The translations under genes were made by a program, and so were the position numbers. 64,000 bases of DNA. Origin: Wolfiporia cocos (lineage: Eukaryota > Basidiomycota > Agaricomycetes > Polyporales > Phaeolaceae). The notes under the pieces were generated by a model. It saw only the letters and a program-made list of their open reading frames with translations, searched no databases and had not been told where the DNA came from. Numbering within the stretch: position 1 is the stretch's first letter; each line of letters starts with the position of its first letter. Below, piece after piece: positions 20,452 through 32,000 of this stretch. The stretch covers positions 1,612,001 through 1,676,000 of the forward strand of contig JACCLO010000008.1 of the NCBI GenBank assembly GCA_029448655.1, given 5' to 3'.

Positions 20452-23400
20452 ATGGCCGCTCCTGTTACGGTTATTTTGATTTTTCGAATATCGACAGAAC
20501 TCACCACCGGGCGAATACGATACAGGGACTTGTTACGCAACCAGCTCCCCTGGCTACTCGTGATCTTACTGGGCGCATCCCCAGTTGTACTAGTCTATAG
20601 GGCTCGTTTCATCTTTGGCAGATCCAACCCTGCCACCGTTTCATGTTCATCGTTTATTAGCTGACAGATGGCGTTCAACCGCCATCATTCCTATCTATCG
20701 TCTCAGATATATCACTCCATACTTATCAGACGTTTGGGACTATAGCGTAGATAGTATCTGTGGCATCTGGGACAGACTTGACCCCTGAAACCTAGCGTAG
20801 TATAAAAACTCATGTACTTACCGTCGAGGCTCTTCAGCTCGACCTTGTTGTATAAACAAGAAGTCTTATACTCGTTCTCAAACGTAGGACACTACGCTCA
20901 GTATTTCTCACTCGAGCAATCGAACGACTAAGTCCTCGAAGTGCACACTGACTTCTCGGACTTAGGCGAGTCTTATATTCTATTTGACTCGCACTTGAAC
21001 AGATTATATCCTCTAACGCGTATTGGATATTAACCAATCTCCTAAGGACTTCACTTAGAACCCGAAGGCATCTAACGAGTATTTGCCTTGCATACGGCGA
21101 CGTGCCTACGTGCAGAAGAACGATCTATATTCACGACTCAAATATACGAACGGGTATTCGACCCGTAACAGCTCCTCACACTGTCGACTACATCCGCAAC
21201 CCGCGGCCCGAACCCCTGACCCCGGCTGATGTCCCCCTTCCCGGCTCTGTCGCCACAAACAACCCGTTCCACCCAGGGCAGTGGGTGAACTACCAGATGC
21301 ACGGTCTCCCGGATGACTTCGCACTCTTGTCGGTGGCGGATAGCATCCACACCCCCCGACCAAACGTTGAGGTCGCCCCGGTACACACGGAGACCATCGG
21401 AGAGCATCGCCCCGCTCGCTCGCTGGTTCTGGGAGGATCAGTCGAAGACCAAGGTCCCGGCATCGAACGGTTGGACCAGGCATTCCACATGGCCCGGGAA
21501 CAGTCAAACACCGTCCGCGGAATAAGTCCGTTAGCACACATCGACTCGCCCCTAGCCGTACAATGGGCGTTCCCCCCCAACCCGACAACAGTGGACTTTG
21601 GTTTTCGGTGTCAGACGGTAGCGGCTACAATGGTTCAAACCGGTGGGCAGAATGCCGACATGGGAGCACGGTTCCTGCGGGAGGCACAACGCCTCCAGGC
21701 AGACGCAATCGTGGCAGGAGATGCGGCCTCGTTACACAGCCAGCGCTCCGCCCCCCGTCGGTCAGTACCATCGGTTCCGGAAGAACGTTTCCGGCCGGTC
21801 GAAAACTGGGTGAGGTCCGTCCACATGGGATCTCCCCCACTGGTGAACTCGGCAACCCGTCCGGCCTTGAACGCGGGCACCCGGCAGACGAACCCTTTCC
21901 TGCCAGGCTACACCCCCCCGGTCCTCACACCCCAGGTTCCCTACTCGGCTATGGCAGCACAGCCCCCGCAAGCACGCCCCCACATGGACTTCTTCGGTAA
22001 CCTGGTCCCTCCGTCGGCTCCCGCCGCAAACATGCATGCGAACACCTGGAGAGCCGCGCCTCTTCAGGGAACACGAGCATCGATGTGGCAGCCCGAGAAA
22101 CCGGCCAGTTCACAGTGGGACGCGTACTCAATGCTCCCGGAGCCACAACCCGACCCCCGGTACAAGTCCAGGGTGCGCGAACCGGAACCCTTCACCGGTG
22201 AGAACTTCATCGCCTGGGTAATGCGCCTCAAGATGTACATCGATGACAACCGGCCGCTGCTCTTCACAGACAGCAAAAAGATCGGCACGGCCATCTCGTT
22301 GATACGGGGACCAAAGGTAGACTCATGGGTAACGGCATTCACGCGGGAGCACTACCGTGACGGACAATGGCACCTGAGTTGGTTACGCTTCATTTGGGAG
22401 CTACACCAGAAATTTGACGACCCCGACTTAGAAAAGAAGTCGGCGGTCGCCGCGGAAAAACTCAGCATGACCATCGGCAAGGGCGAGGAGTACTTCCAGG
22501 AGCTGGAAAGACTTCTTTCGGAGGCGAAATACGACAAGGAGAACCAGATCATTCATCGCTGGGTCACCGCTGCCATCCCGAAGGAGATCTATACGGCAGT
22601 ACACTCCGCTTTCGTCGCAGCCACGGTAAACGACAAGTCGCAACGCGGTTACAACGTCCAGATCCCTGAGGACTACGAATCCTGGAAACAGGCCATCCTC
22701 CGGACGGACAACGCAATGCGCCGTCTCCACGATGAAGAAAAGCTGCGCCACGGTCGTGACACGGGTAAGGGCGTTGCCGACAAAGGGAAAGGTCGGGCAA
22801 CAACATCGTCATCGGGAACCATGCGGTCCGAGCCCACCGCGGAAGAACGGGCCAACTTGCTCAAGAGGAAGTGCCACTCTTGCAGCAAGACACAAGCAGA
22901 GGCACCAGGGAAGGGCTGCAACAAGCCCGTCTGGCACCAACCCAACTGGAAGCCCCGAGCAGCTACCAGCGGAGGGAACACCGGTGCCGGACCCTCACAA
23001 CCGGCGCGCACCCGCCAGGCCGTCGAAGGCCCACCCGCAGAAAAAGTCCTTGGGGAAGTATCCCAGGAGGACTTCGTGCGAATGGTGGCCGCCTGGGCCA
23101 AGGAAAATCCGGAGGCTGCGAAGGAAGCCGGATTCACTCAGGTACGTACTCTCTCTAATAATAAATTTTCAGTTCTGGAGATCGAGGAACCAGTAAATGT
23201 CTCTATCTCCGAATCTGCCTCGGAGGGTAACAAACCGGTGGATGGACTATATGGGCTAGGAACCGGGGCCCCAATATTTGATTACATATCTGTACCACGT
23301 TCAGTAGATTTGGCGCCTGGTGACGACGACGGAGCTTCAACATGCTCCGACGATTCGTTTGTAACAGCCTCAGAGGAGCCTCCCACCGGAGCTTGGCGGG

Positions 23401-23946
23401 AGGATAAAACCGTGCTTAATTCCTCTATTAATGTAAACTATGTGCCTATGGACGTAGACCCGGTTGTAGACTCAGATGTGCAAATGGCAGACGCATCTAA
23501 GCCTACAGTCCAGAAAAAGACGGAAAAGAAAATGCGGCGTCGACGAGCCAAGAAGAAGGCTGTCACGCTCGACATATACCTAGACCACCTGCGGGCAATT
23601 CCCCCTGAGCGTAAAAGCGAAGGTGCCGCGGGTTACGATCTTCACTCTGCGGAGGAAGTCGTTATACCCAACGGGAAGCGTATCACCGTGGATACGGGCA
23701 TAATGATTCAAATGCCACCCGGTGTATACGGCTGCATCGCTCCACGATCTGGACTCGCCTTGAAGGGAGTCGACGTGGAGGCCGGGGTAGTCGACGAAGA
23801 CTACACCGGTCGGTTAAAAGTCATACTGAATAATCAGACCGGAACAGATTATTCGGTCGAGTATGGGGACAGAATCGCCCAGTTCATACTCGAATGCAAC
23901 ATGACACCAGACACACGCATAGTAAAAAGCATTAGGGAAACCAGAC
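20452..23946 (+). pseudogene. gag: Gag-dUTPase polyprotein of element D, split by solo LTR1
   Basis: Starts ATGGCCGCTCC at 20452. After removal of LTR1 it continues at 21176 in frame (M-A-A-P-H-T-V-D-Y). A proline-rich N-terminus precedes a capsid-like helical region (about 22170-22740, LRFIWELHQKFDDPD), then an unusual Cys motif (CHSCSK, then GCNKPVWHQP, about 22870-22940). Unlike families 1 and 3, the dUTPase follows in the same frame without a shift (about 23560-23946). It has [39 protein letters not shown] and GDRIAQFILE. Motif 5 is cut off by solo LTR7, which also creates the stop near 23967. Confidence 0.85.
20463..21170 (+). mobile_element. Solo LTR1 at codon 4 of element D gag
   Basis: A 708-bp LTR1 flanked by GCTCC at 20458-20462 and 21171-21175. 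It begins TGTTACGG and ends CCGTAACA. The insertion would place an LTR1 promoter directly upstream of the remaining gag, and an ATG inside the LTR (21102) is in frame with it. Confidence 0.94.
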
Positions 23947-24428
23947 TGTCACGGTTAATTCACGCTTAACCACGTGACTCCATATTGCCATACGCCTGGG
24001 TCGAACTCACGTATCTACGTCTCCCTATCACATGATCTCCCCTATGGTCACCTGACTTATAGATTAGTACATGGACACTTAGCTATCTTATCTACCAGCG
24101 TTATTCTGGGAGCGCGTAGCGGTAGGGCCTCCTTTAGGGTAGGCTTAGCACAAGTGTTGTCAATCATGTATATAGTCTGTTGCGTTCTGAGGATTAGCCT
24201 CAGAACAGTTATTGTAGCGTTGGGGCGTGTCCCTCATACAAACCTCTCCTCTGCGTGCCTCAGCCTAGCGACAGATACCTTGGCTGGGCTCTGCCCTATA
24301 TCCCCGTGCTAGTCTGTGGTCCCGTCTCTGGCAGTATCGTACGCGACGTCAGGACACCGTACCCCGTGCTAGCCAGTTGGTGCTGGCACCCCTCAATAGG
24401 CCGTAGACCCAGAGGCAAGTCTGTGTCA
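23947..24428 (+). mobile_element. Solo LTR7 inside the dUTPase of element D
   Basis: A 482-bp block starts TGTCACGG and ends CTGTGTCA, flanked by CAGAC (23942-23946 and 24429-24433). Removing it restores motif 5 of the dUTPase ([10 protein letters not shown]). It resembles LTR6 in ends and general layout, but the interior is different. A TATA-like CATGTATATAG lies near 24168. Confidence 0.92.
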
Positions 24429-25362
24429 CAGACACGGAACACAGGGGTTCGGCTCTACTGGTGAGAAACTCAGAGGGAATGTAGTGGTAATCCAGACGGG
24501 GAAACGGGGATGGCAGATCGAAGTACCGATCACCCTCCACCGCCCTGACGGACGTGCCCTCTTCACAAAGGCACTGATAGACTCCGGTTCAACAGGATCG
24601 GTCATCAGTCGTGCCTACGTGGAGGAACACAAACTCGAGCAACTCCCATTAGACCGACCCGTCAAACTGTACAACGCTGACGGTAGTACCAACGCTGCAG
24701 GCAAGATGACGCACTATGTCAAACTCCAGATGCAGATCGACACGCATTTGGAAACGCGCAAGTTCCACGTTACCGAGCTGAGCTCGGCCAACATATTCCT
24801 CGGCTTCGATTGGTTGGAAGACCACAACCCCACCATCGACTGGAAGAAACGCCGAATCACCTTCACCTGCGACTGCGAACACGAGCAGATCGAGGATGGT
24901 GATCATATATATTACATCTTTGCTGACGCCTGGATACGAAACAGGGAAGAGTGCCGGGCCGACATCACTGAGCGAGTCCGCGCGACGAAGGCAACCGAGA
25001 TCGCCATCGCCACCGGCAAAACCACGGAAGCCAAGGCTTTCAAGGAGGTGGTACCAGAGTACTTACACGAATTCGAAGACGTGTTCAAGGAAACGGAATT
25101 CGACCATCTCCCCGAAAGACAACCGTGGGATCACACCATAGAACTCTTACCGAGCTCCAAACCCTACGCCGGCAAGATTTACGCCCTATCGCCCCGAGAA
25201 CAAGAGGCGCTAGACGACTTCCTAGAAGAACAACTACGAACTGGACGCATACGACCATCAAAGTCACCATGGGGGGCACCATTCTTCTTCGTCAAGAAGA
25301 AGGATGGAAAACTGAGACCCATTCAGGACTATCGGAAACTGAACCAGATGACCAAGAAGAAC
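24429..25362 (+). pseudogene. pol: Element D dUTPase tail, protease and RT start
   Basis: Open frame from dUTPase motif 5 through an aspartic protease (ALIDSGSTGSVIS, about 24570-24610; GFDWLEDHNPTIDW downstream) into the RT N-terminus (RPWDH-like QPWDHTIELL, FFFVKKKDGKLRP, QDYRKLNQ). It is truncated before the catalytic YxDD block by the reversed LTR1 at 25363. It is highly similar to the intact stretch of element F (60420-59550, minus). Confidence 0.88.
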
Positions 25363-26058
25363 TGTTACGGGTCGAATACCCGTTTGTATATTCGAATCGC
25401 AAATATAGATCGTTCTTCTGCACGTAGGCACGTCGCCGTATGCAAGGCAAATACTCGTTAGATGCCTTCAGGTCCTAAGTGAAGTCCTTAGGAGATTGGT
25501 TAATATCCAATACGCGTTAGAGGATATAATCTGTTCAAATGCGAGTCAAATAGAATAAAGACTCGCCTAAGTCCGAGAAGTCAGTGTGCACTTTGAGGAC
25601 TTGGTCATTCGGTTGCTCGAGTGAGAAATACTGAGCGTAGTTTCCTATGTTTGAGAACGAGTATAAGACTTCTTGTTTATACAACAAGGTCGAGCTAAAG
25701 AGCCTCGACAGTAAGTACATTAGTTTATATACTACGTTGGGTTTCAGGGGTCAAGTCCGTCCCAGATGTCACTGGTACTATCTATGCTATAGTACCAAAC
25801 GTTTGATAGGTATGTAGTGATATACCTGAGACGATAAATAGGAATGATGGCGGTTGAACGCCATCTATCAGCTAATAAATGATGAACATAAAATGATGGC
25901 AGAGTTGGATCTGCCAAAGATGAAACGCGCCCTATAGACTAGTTGCGCCCAGTAGAGTCACGAGTAGCCAGGGGAGTTGGTTGCGCAACAAGTCCCTGTA
26001 TTGTATTCGCCCTATGGTGAGTTCTGTCGATATGCGAAAAATCAAAATAACCGTAACA
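25363..26058 (-). mobile_element. LTR1 at a rearrangement junction between elements D and E
   Basis: A 696-bp reversed LTR1, TGTTACGG on the left and CCGTAACA on the right. The flanks differ: AGAAC on the left and TGGAC on the right. Left of it is RT of family 2, and right of it is the leader of family 3. A simple insertion cannot give this. It fits a deletion by recombination between two LTR1 copies, one inserted in D and one in E's leader. Confidence 0.88.
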
Positions 26059-26375
26059 TGGACAGGCTAAGGGATGTAAAATCCCAGCCACTTTCCGGCA
26101 TTGTCCCTCCGGGGAGGTGTCGTGTATCTGAATCCCAATCATCTGACCCAGGAACCGGCCTGGCAGTCAGCAACTCTACCCCTGGAGCCGGCGCCTCTGA
26201 CCGTTAGGGTCATGCGAATATCCGCGCCATCTCAGCACAGGGTTTGCGCGCAACATAAGAGTAATTATGCCCCGGAGTACACCTTCTTTGCTCCTGAAAA
26301 GGAGTCCACTACCCTACCTTACATAATCCCTTCTATTCCTGTTCTTGGACGTATCACTGGGAAACTTCGTTTCTC

Positions 26376-27298
26376 ATGAAAGCTGCACTTTCTAGAATCA
26401 TGCCCCGCGTTACCCGTCATACCCGTGGCTCCTCCACTGCCCCGTACGTTAAGCCGGCAAAGCGGTCTCTTCTCAGCCGCATCGACACCGCCGACATTCC
26501 TCGGGCAAAGGACGTCACCTATACGCTTCCTGTAAAGGAAGATTACACCAGGAAGCTCCATCTTTGGGAGATCCCCGTTCACATGCCGAAGCACATCGCT
26601 GAGGCTGGGAAACCCGCTCCTCGACCTCCCAAGCCAGTTCCACTTGCCAAGCGCATCTGGACAGAGGAAGAGAAGCTAGCCGCTTCCATTACTGCCATGG
26701 AGAACCTCATCGAACTCCGCGAACTCAACAAGCTCCGACTCGCCCGCAATAAGCTGAATAAGCGAATCGCCGCCAAACAAGCCGCCAAGGACGCCAAGCA
26801 AGCAGCTTCTTCACTGGCCCTCCGCCTCTCCAGCCCGGCGGCCGGACCTTCCGTTCCGGCCAACCACAAGATTCTCGACCCTTCCCTCGTCTTCGGGAAG
26901 AAGAAGCCTCTCCAAGCATGCGCACAAGTTATTCCCATGCTAGAAGGCACTCTCACTCGTCTCACTCCTCTCGCCAACCACCCCCCTAATTACCCAGGCT
27001 TCCATATGGAAAACGACATTCGTTTCCATAATATGGTAGTAGAATTGGAGGACTTGGTGGATAACGTAAAGGACAGAGTGAGAGGGGGAGGATCACCAAT
27101 AGAGAGTGGAGAATTATGAAAAAGTATTGTAAACAGCTCGGCACCATTTTCTTTTCGGATTGGCGTATGGACTTGGCTCGTATCATAGCAGAATGCGTAG
27201 CGCTACAAATTTCTTTTGCCTTCGGTGTAACAACACCTGACAAGGTGGCAGGACCCTCAACTACTTCGGTAGAAGAGGATATACTTGCGATTGTATAG
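26376..27298 (+). pseudogene. ORF0 of element E, frameshifted
   Basis: Sister of the 307-aa ORF0 of element G. From the ATG at 26376 the frame is open for 247 codons. A 1-base deletion in the purine run near 27085 then shifts it to a stop at 27119, and the remaining 60 codons lie in another frame (27116-27298). In the first 180 bases most differences from G are silent (about 8 silent and 3 replacement codons by eye), which suggests the protein was under selection before this copy decayed. No known domain. Confidence 0.8.
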
Positions 27299-27444
27299 TA
27301 GAAATACTATCATCTTTTAACTCTGAAATAGAGTGCGAGTGTGATCTATAACGAAAGTTGCAGCTTTCAAACCAAAATCCCTTCTTAAGAATCTAAGACA
27401 ATGAGTACCCGGAAACTAACATTCGTCATAAACAGATTCACAAA

Positions 27445-28291
27445 ATGTCTTCCACCTCCTCCAACAGCACCCCCCTCGCTCCCCGTCGCATGCGCCTTCG
27501 CTCGAAAGGCCCAGTGACCCCGGTAGCCGGACCCTCAGGGACTCAACCTCTAGTATCCCTGGAGCACCTAAGTGAGGAAGAGGAAGAGGACGAAGTTGAG
27601 GATGTTCCCCCACAAAGGAAATCCCCAGCCAACCCCATGGGAATGCGTCCGGGAACACCCATCCCCGGGTATCCGCCGGCCCGTTACACCCGACCAATCG
27701 GGCCCGTCACTCAACTAGGAATAGAGTATTCGGGTCCGGTTCACCGTACCAACGACAAGGTCGAAAGAGGCCTCAAGGCCTACCTCCCAGAGGAGGACCA
27801 GCACAAGGTGGATGCATCCCTGCATGGGGCAATCCTCGACGCCGCCGTACAACGAAGTGCGGCGATAACCCACGATAAGGTCGACACCCTCGGCCGAATG
27901 GTGTACGCCCGCCTGGAGTGAATCCATGGCAGAATCGACTCCCTGGTTGGGCAATCCAGGGCAATCGAACAGATAGCCCAAGATGAGTTGCACGAAGCGG
28001 TCAGTTCAGTCCGCAACGAGCTTGTGTCCACTTTGGTGGACCTTGGCAAGGAACTCTGACAGGAGTACACCGCCAAGTTCTCCGAAATGGAGAAACAGCT
28101 CAGGGACGAGTACCGGACTCGGATCGATGATCTCGAGGATGCGTTTGCCGAGCGCATGGAGAAGGTTGAGGAAGAACTTCGGAGGAGTCGCAAAAACCCT
28201 TCCGTTCCCAACCCTCCCGGCGTCTGCGCACCCCCGGAAGAACCCGCACCGACCCGCACAACTGGGACCGCTGCCGCCGCTCCACCTGCAG
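27445..28291 (+). pseudogene. gag: Gag part 1 of element E
   Basis: The ATG at 27445 matches gag residue 1 of G (MSSTSS, PLAPRRMRLRS). TGA codons at 27919-27921 and 28057-28059 replace arginine codons (CGT and CGA in G). The region covers the Pro-rich N-terminus and a long predicted coiled coil (LRDEYRTRIDDLEDAFAERM). It is cut by the insertion of G after TGCAG at 28287-28291. Confidence 0.86.
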
Positions 28292-28990
28292 TGACACAGA
28301 CTAGACTGTGGGACTCACACTATAACCTTATAGGCGACTTGAAGGAGTTGCAGAAGGTTGGTGAGGAGGCTAGTGGGCGCAAGCAGAGATGTTATGTAAC
28401 TGTGCGAATGCAGAGAACAAATCTAAGGCTTATCCGCAGTGATAGCCCTACTTATATACATGCTTTGTTTGGTTACCGGTAAGGGAACCAAACATGAAGG
28501 TGGTCTGTGCGCAGACATAACTAATATGGTTAAGTCGTAAACTACAATAGACCATGTGCGCCGGTAATGGCCGCACCAGTAAGATCGTTTGTTTGGACCG
28601 TAGGTCCATGTTGTGGAAGTGGCTGTAGCTACGTTAGTAAGCCATGCATGTGATTCTTATATACCGGCATCGGGATATGAGTAATCATAAGGGCATTGGC
28701 ATGTGATAACGAGCGGGCCGCTTATCCAATCGTACTGACATAGCCCGGTACCGGGATATGAGTAAAGCGCGTGACACCGAAGGTTAGTCCGCTGAGTCAT
28801 TGATGCGTACAAGCGCGTTATGTACGTGTTGTTATGACAAGTGGACGTATACCGCGTTGTGTACGTGTTGTTTGGTTGCGTGTACGTGTAGACGGGCGCT
28901 TAGCAGCGTAAATGTCTACAAGGTCGTAGAAATACCAGATAAATAGGTAAAAATACGGGAAAAATAGTGGCATGTCCCAAATCTGTGACA
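28292..28990 (-). repeat. LTR3, 3' LTR of element G
   Basis: 699 bp; on the element strand it begins TGTCACAGATTTGGGACATG and ends CTAGTCTGTGTCA. The purine tract GAAGAGGGGGTAA lies just before it (28991-29003 on the plus strand, reverse-complemented). Other family members are at 37598-38296, 43925-44624 and 47899-48597. Confidence 0.95.
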
Positions 28991-29029
28991 TTACCCCCTC
29001 TTCAGGTTTCATTGTCCCTAATGGAACAA

Positions 29030-32000
29030 TTACTTTCCTGTGGAGCCGAATCCACCAGTACCGCGCTCGGATTTAATCTTTTCAAAGTAAGATTTTCCGT
29101 GTAGCGTAATGTGCGGGTCCTTAGCAACTTCGCAGATGAGCTGGGCAATCTTATCACCGGCCCGAATATCGATAGATATATCGGAGTGATTCCGGAGAAT
29201 GATGATTACTTCGCCTTGATAATCGTGGTCGATAACGCCACCCATTACGTCTATGCCTTTTCGGGCAAGACTAGAGCGGGGGGCGATACGTCCGTAAGTG
29301 CCGAAAGGTACCTGGATCTTCAGTTTGGTGTTGTATTCTGTCTGCCCGTGAGCTGGCAGAGCGTCGCCTGTTGCAGTGTACAGGTCAAACCCAACCGAGT
29401 CCTTGGTTCCCTTTTCCGGCATTCGGCCGCCTTCACCGACTACGATTTTCAAATCCGCGTTTTGGTTAATGTCCGCTGACATCCATCCCCCGTCGGGGTG
29501 TCTAACCATGCGTTGCTTGGGATCCTTCGCAAATTCTTCGCGATACTGCGGCCAGTCGTCTGGCCACGTGCATTCGTCGGCTTCCCAGTCCTCGCTGTCA
29601 GGGTCGAAGACATGAACTGCTTCTTTCCTTCTAGCTGATCGCCTGAGGGGGACATCCTGCATTGGAATAGGGTGTGAAGCCTTGTATTCCTGCAAAATGT
29701 CGTATGCCGAGTCGAGATCCGCTTCGCGTACCCAGGAGTCGTCATTGATACCGAATCCCTTCCATCGGATTCTGTATTCAACTCTTCCTGCGCGGAGACG
29801 ATGATCTAAGATCTTCTCGACTTCCCATAATTCCTCGCCGTCGACCATTTCTGGTTGAGGCTCTGGTTTTTTCTGATGCACCGGGTCCTTGTACATGACC
29901 AACTTGGAAGCGTGAAATACGGGGTGGTAAGCCCTGTATTGCTCGTCCATGTGTACCCTAAAGGTGACCGGAGATAATTGTTCAATTATCTTAAATGGTC
30001 CCAAATAGCGTGGACTAAGACTTCTTTCGGAGTCTTGCCAGCTACGGGCGTCAACGAGTACTTTGTCGCCGACTTTAAACGGTACCGAGCGCTTATGTTG
30101 ATCATAATACCAAGACCAGCGTTCAGCAGCCAGTTTCATAGCTGCCTTAGCTTGTTCTTGTGCTGACCATCGTTCGTAAGCAATGACATTTAGGTCCACG
30201 TATTGTGTTGGACGTAAATTCGTAGGTCCTGCGTTGGGATGCCTTCCTAGTTCGACAAAGAATGGACTATTCTTTGTTGTCTCACTAGCCGCGTTGTTGT
30301 ACGCGAATTCGGCCGTAGGGAGAAACCATGACCAGTTATCCTTCTGAATAACATCGATGTAACATCTAAGATATTGTTCCAGGATTTGGTTAACTCTCTC
30401 CGTCTGGCCATCCGCTTGCGGGTGATAGGCAGTTGTCATTGACCGTTGGATTCCCAATTGTTCACACCATCCCTTAAACAAGGCAGCTGCGAATTGCGGG
30501 CCTCTATCCGAAATGATTTGTTTCGGAAGTCCGTGGTTCGGATAGATCCGAAGGTATAGGAGGTTCGCTAATTCTTTCGCCGTTATTTTGTCTGATGTGG
30601 GAATGAAGTGCGCTCGCTTGGTAAGCCGGTCCACTATTACCATAATAGCATTGAATTGTTTCAATTCGCCGCTGGGCGGTAAGTGGACGATAAGGTCAAT
30701 TGTGACGGTGTCCCAAGGTGCTTCCGGGACTGGGAGCGGTTGCAGGGGTCCGTACGGGGTCTGGTTGTGGTTCTTCATGCGTTGACATGTGTCACAACCT
30801 TCCACGTATTGCTTTACCATCGTGGTCATTCCAGGCCACCAGTAATTACGTGATAGAAGTTCGTAGGTCTTCCATCGTCCGAAGTGTCCGGCCGTCACAT
30901 GGTCATGATGTAACTCCAGAATCTTCGTGCGCAATTCTTTAGGCTCTTTTGGAACGTACACTTTTCCTCGTCTGAGGAGTAATCCGGCCTCCATGTTCCA
31001 TTCCTGGAGATCCTTACCGAATTCCTTGGGACCACTTTTCAGTAGTTCCTGGTAATCCTTGGTAATCTGATCGTCCATGAGGGCTTGTCGGATTTGTCGG
31101 AGAAGGTCCTCGTCGCCTGATTGTATCTCCTGCTGTGACGCTTCTAGCGCCCTAACCGTAAAGTATTCCGGTTTCAGCAAAATTTGATCGCGATTGTCGA
31201 GTTCCACCCCCTCTTCATGGTCTGGCCTCCGTGACAGAGGATCAGCCGTGAGCATTGTTTTACCGGGTTTGTGACACATGGTGAAGTTGAACCTTGTCAG
31301 GTAAAGACTCCAACGTGCCTGTCTCCGGGTTAGCCGTTGTGCCGATTTGAAATATGTCAGATTGAGATGATCCGACCATACTTCAAATTTGTGTGGGTGT
31401 CCTTCGAGGTAATGTCTCCATTCCTCTAGAGCGCGGATGATTGCAAGCAACTCCTTATCGTAAATCTCATAGTTCCTTTCGGGTGCTGATAGAGATTTCG
31501 AGTAAAAGGCTACCGGGTGCCAGAGCTTATCCTCCGAAGAGTATTGCGATAGCACTGCACCAGTTGCGTAATCGGAAGAATCCGCTTCCACGCGGAACGG
31601 GGACTCCTGATCTGGGATCCGGAGTATTGGAGCCGATGTGAAAGCTTCCTTGAGAGTTTGGAAGGCTTCCGCTTGTTCGGGTCCCCAGTTCCACTGCGTG
31701 TTTTTCTTGGACAGTTCGGTTAACGGCTTAACCACTTTGGAGAAGTCTTTAATGAACCGCCGGTAGTAGTTGGCGAAGCCAACAAAGGCCTGGACGTCCT
31801 TCACCTTGGCAGGTGTAGGCCAGTCCATGACACCGGCTACCTTCTTAGGGTCCATTTCGACTTTTCCTTTGGAAATGATCATTCCCAGGTATTCAATACT
31901 GCTTTGTTCGAAGAAGCACTTTTCAGGCTTCGCGAACAAGTCGTTGTCTTGCAAGATTTGTAATACTTGCTTGACAATACGACGGTGTTCCAACAGGTCG

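Larger units (their letters stand above)
19321..25362 (+). mobile_element. Element D: family 2 Ty3/gypsy element, 3' truncated
   Basis: The order is 5' LTR2, leader, gag, dUTPase, protease, and the start of reverse transcriptase. Solo LTR1 (20463-21170) and solo LTR7 (23947-24428) are later insertions with perfect duplications. Homology to sister element F ends abruptly at 25362, four residues after YRKLNQMTKKN begins the RT core, where a reversed LTR1 without duplication begins. The missing 3' half was probably lost by recombination. Confidence 0.92.

Noticed and set aside
21106..21588. Several long frames antisense to gag-dUTPase of element D
   Set aside because: They arise from GC-rich codon structure opposite a real coding frame and are not maintained in element F.
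28361..28990. Repeated short motifs such as TACGTGTTGTT in LTR3 suggesting a CRISPR-like or satellite array
   Set aside because: Only a few irregular repeats of about ten bases inside an LTR, with no spacer structure.
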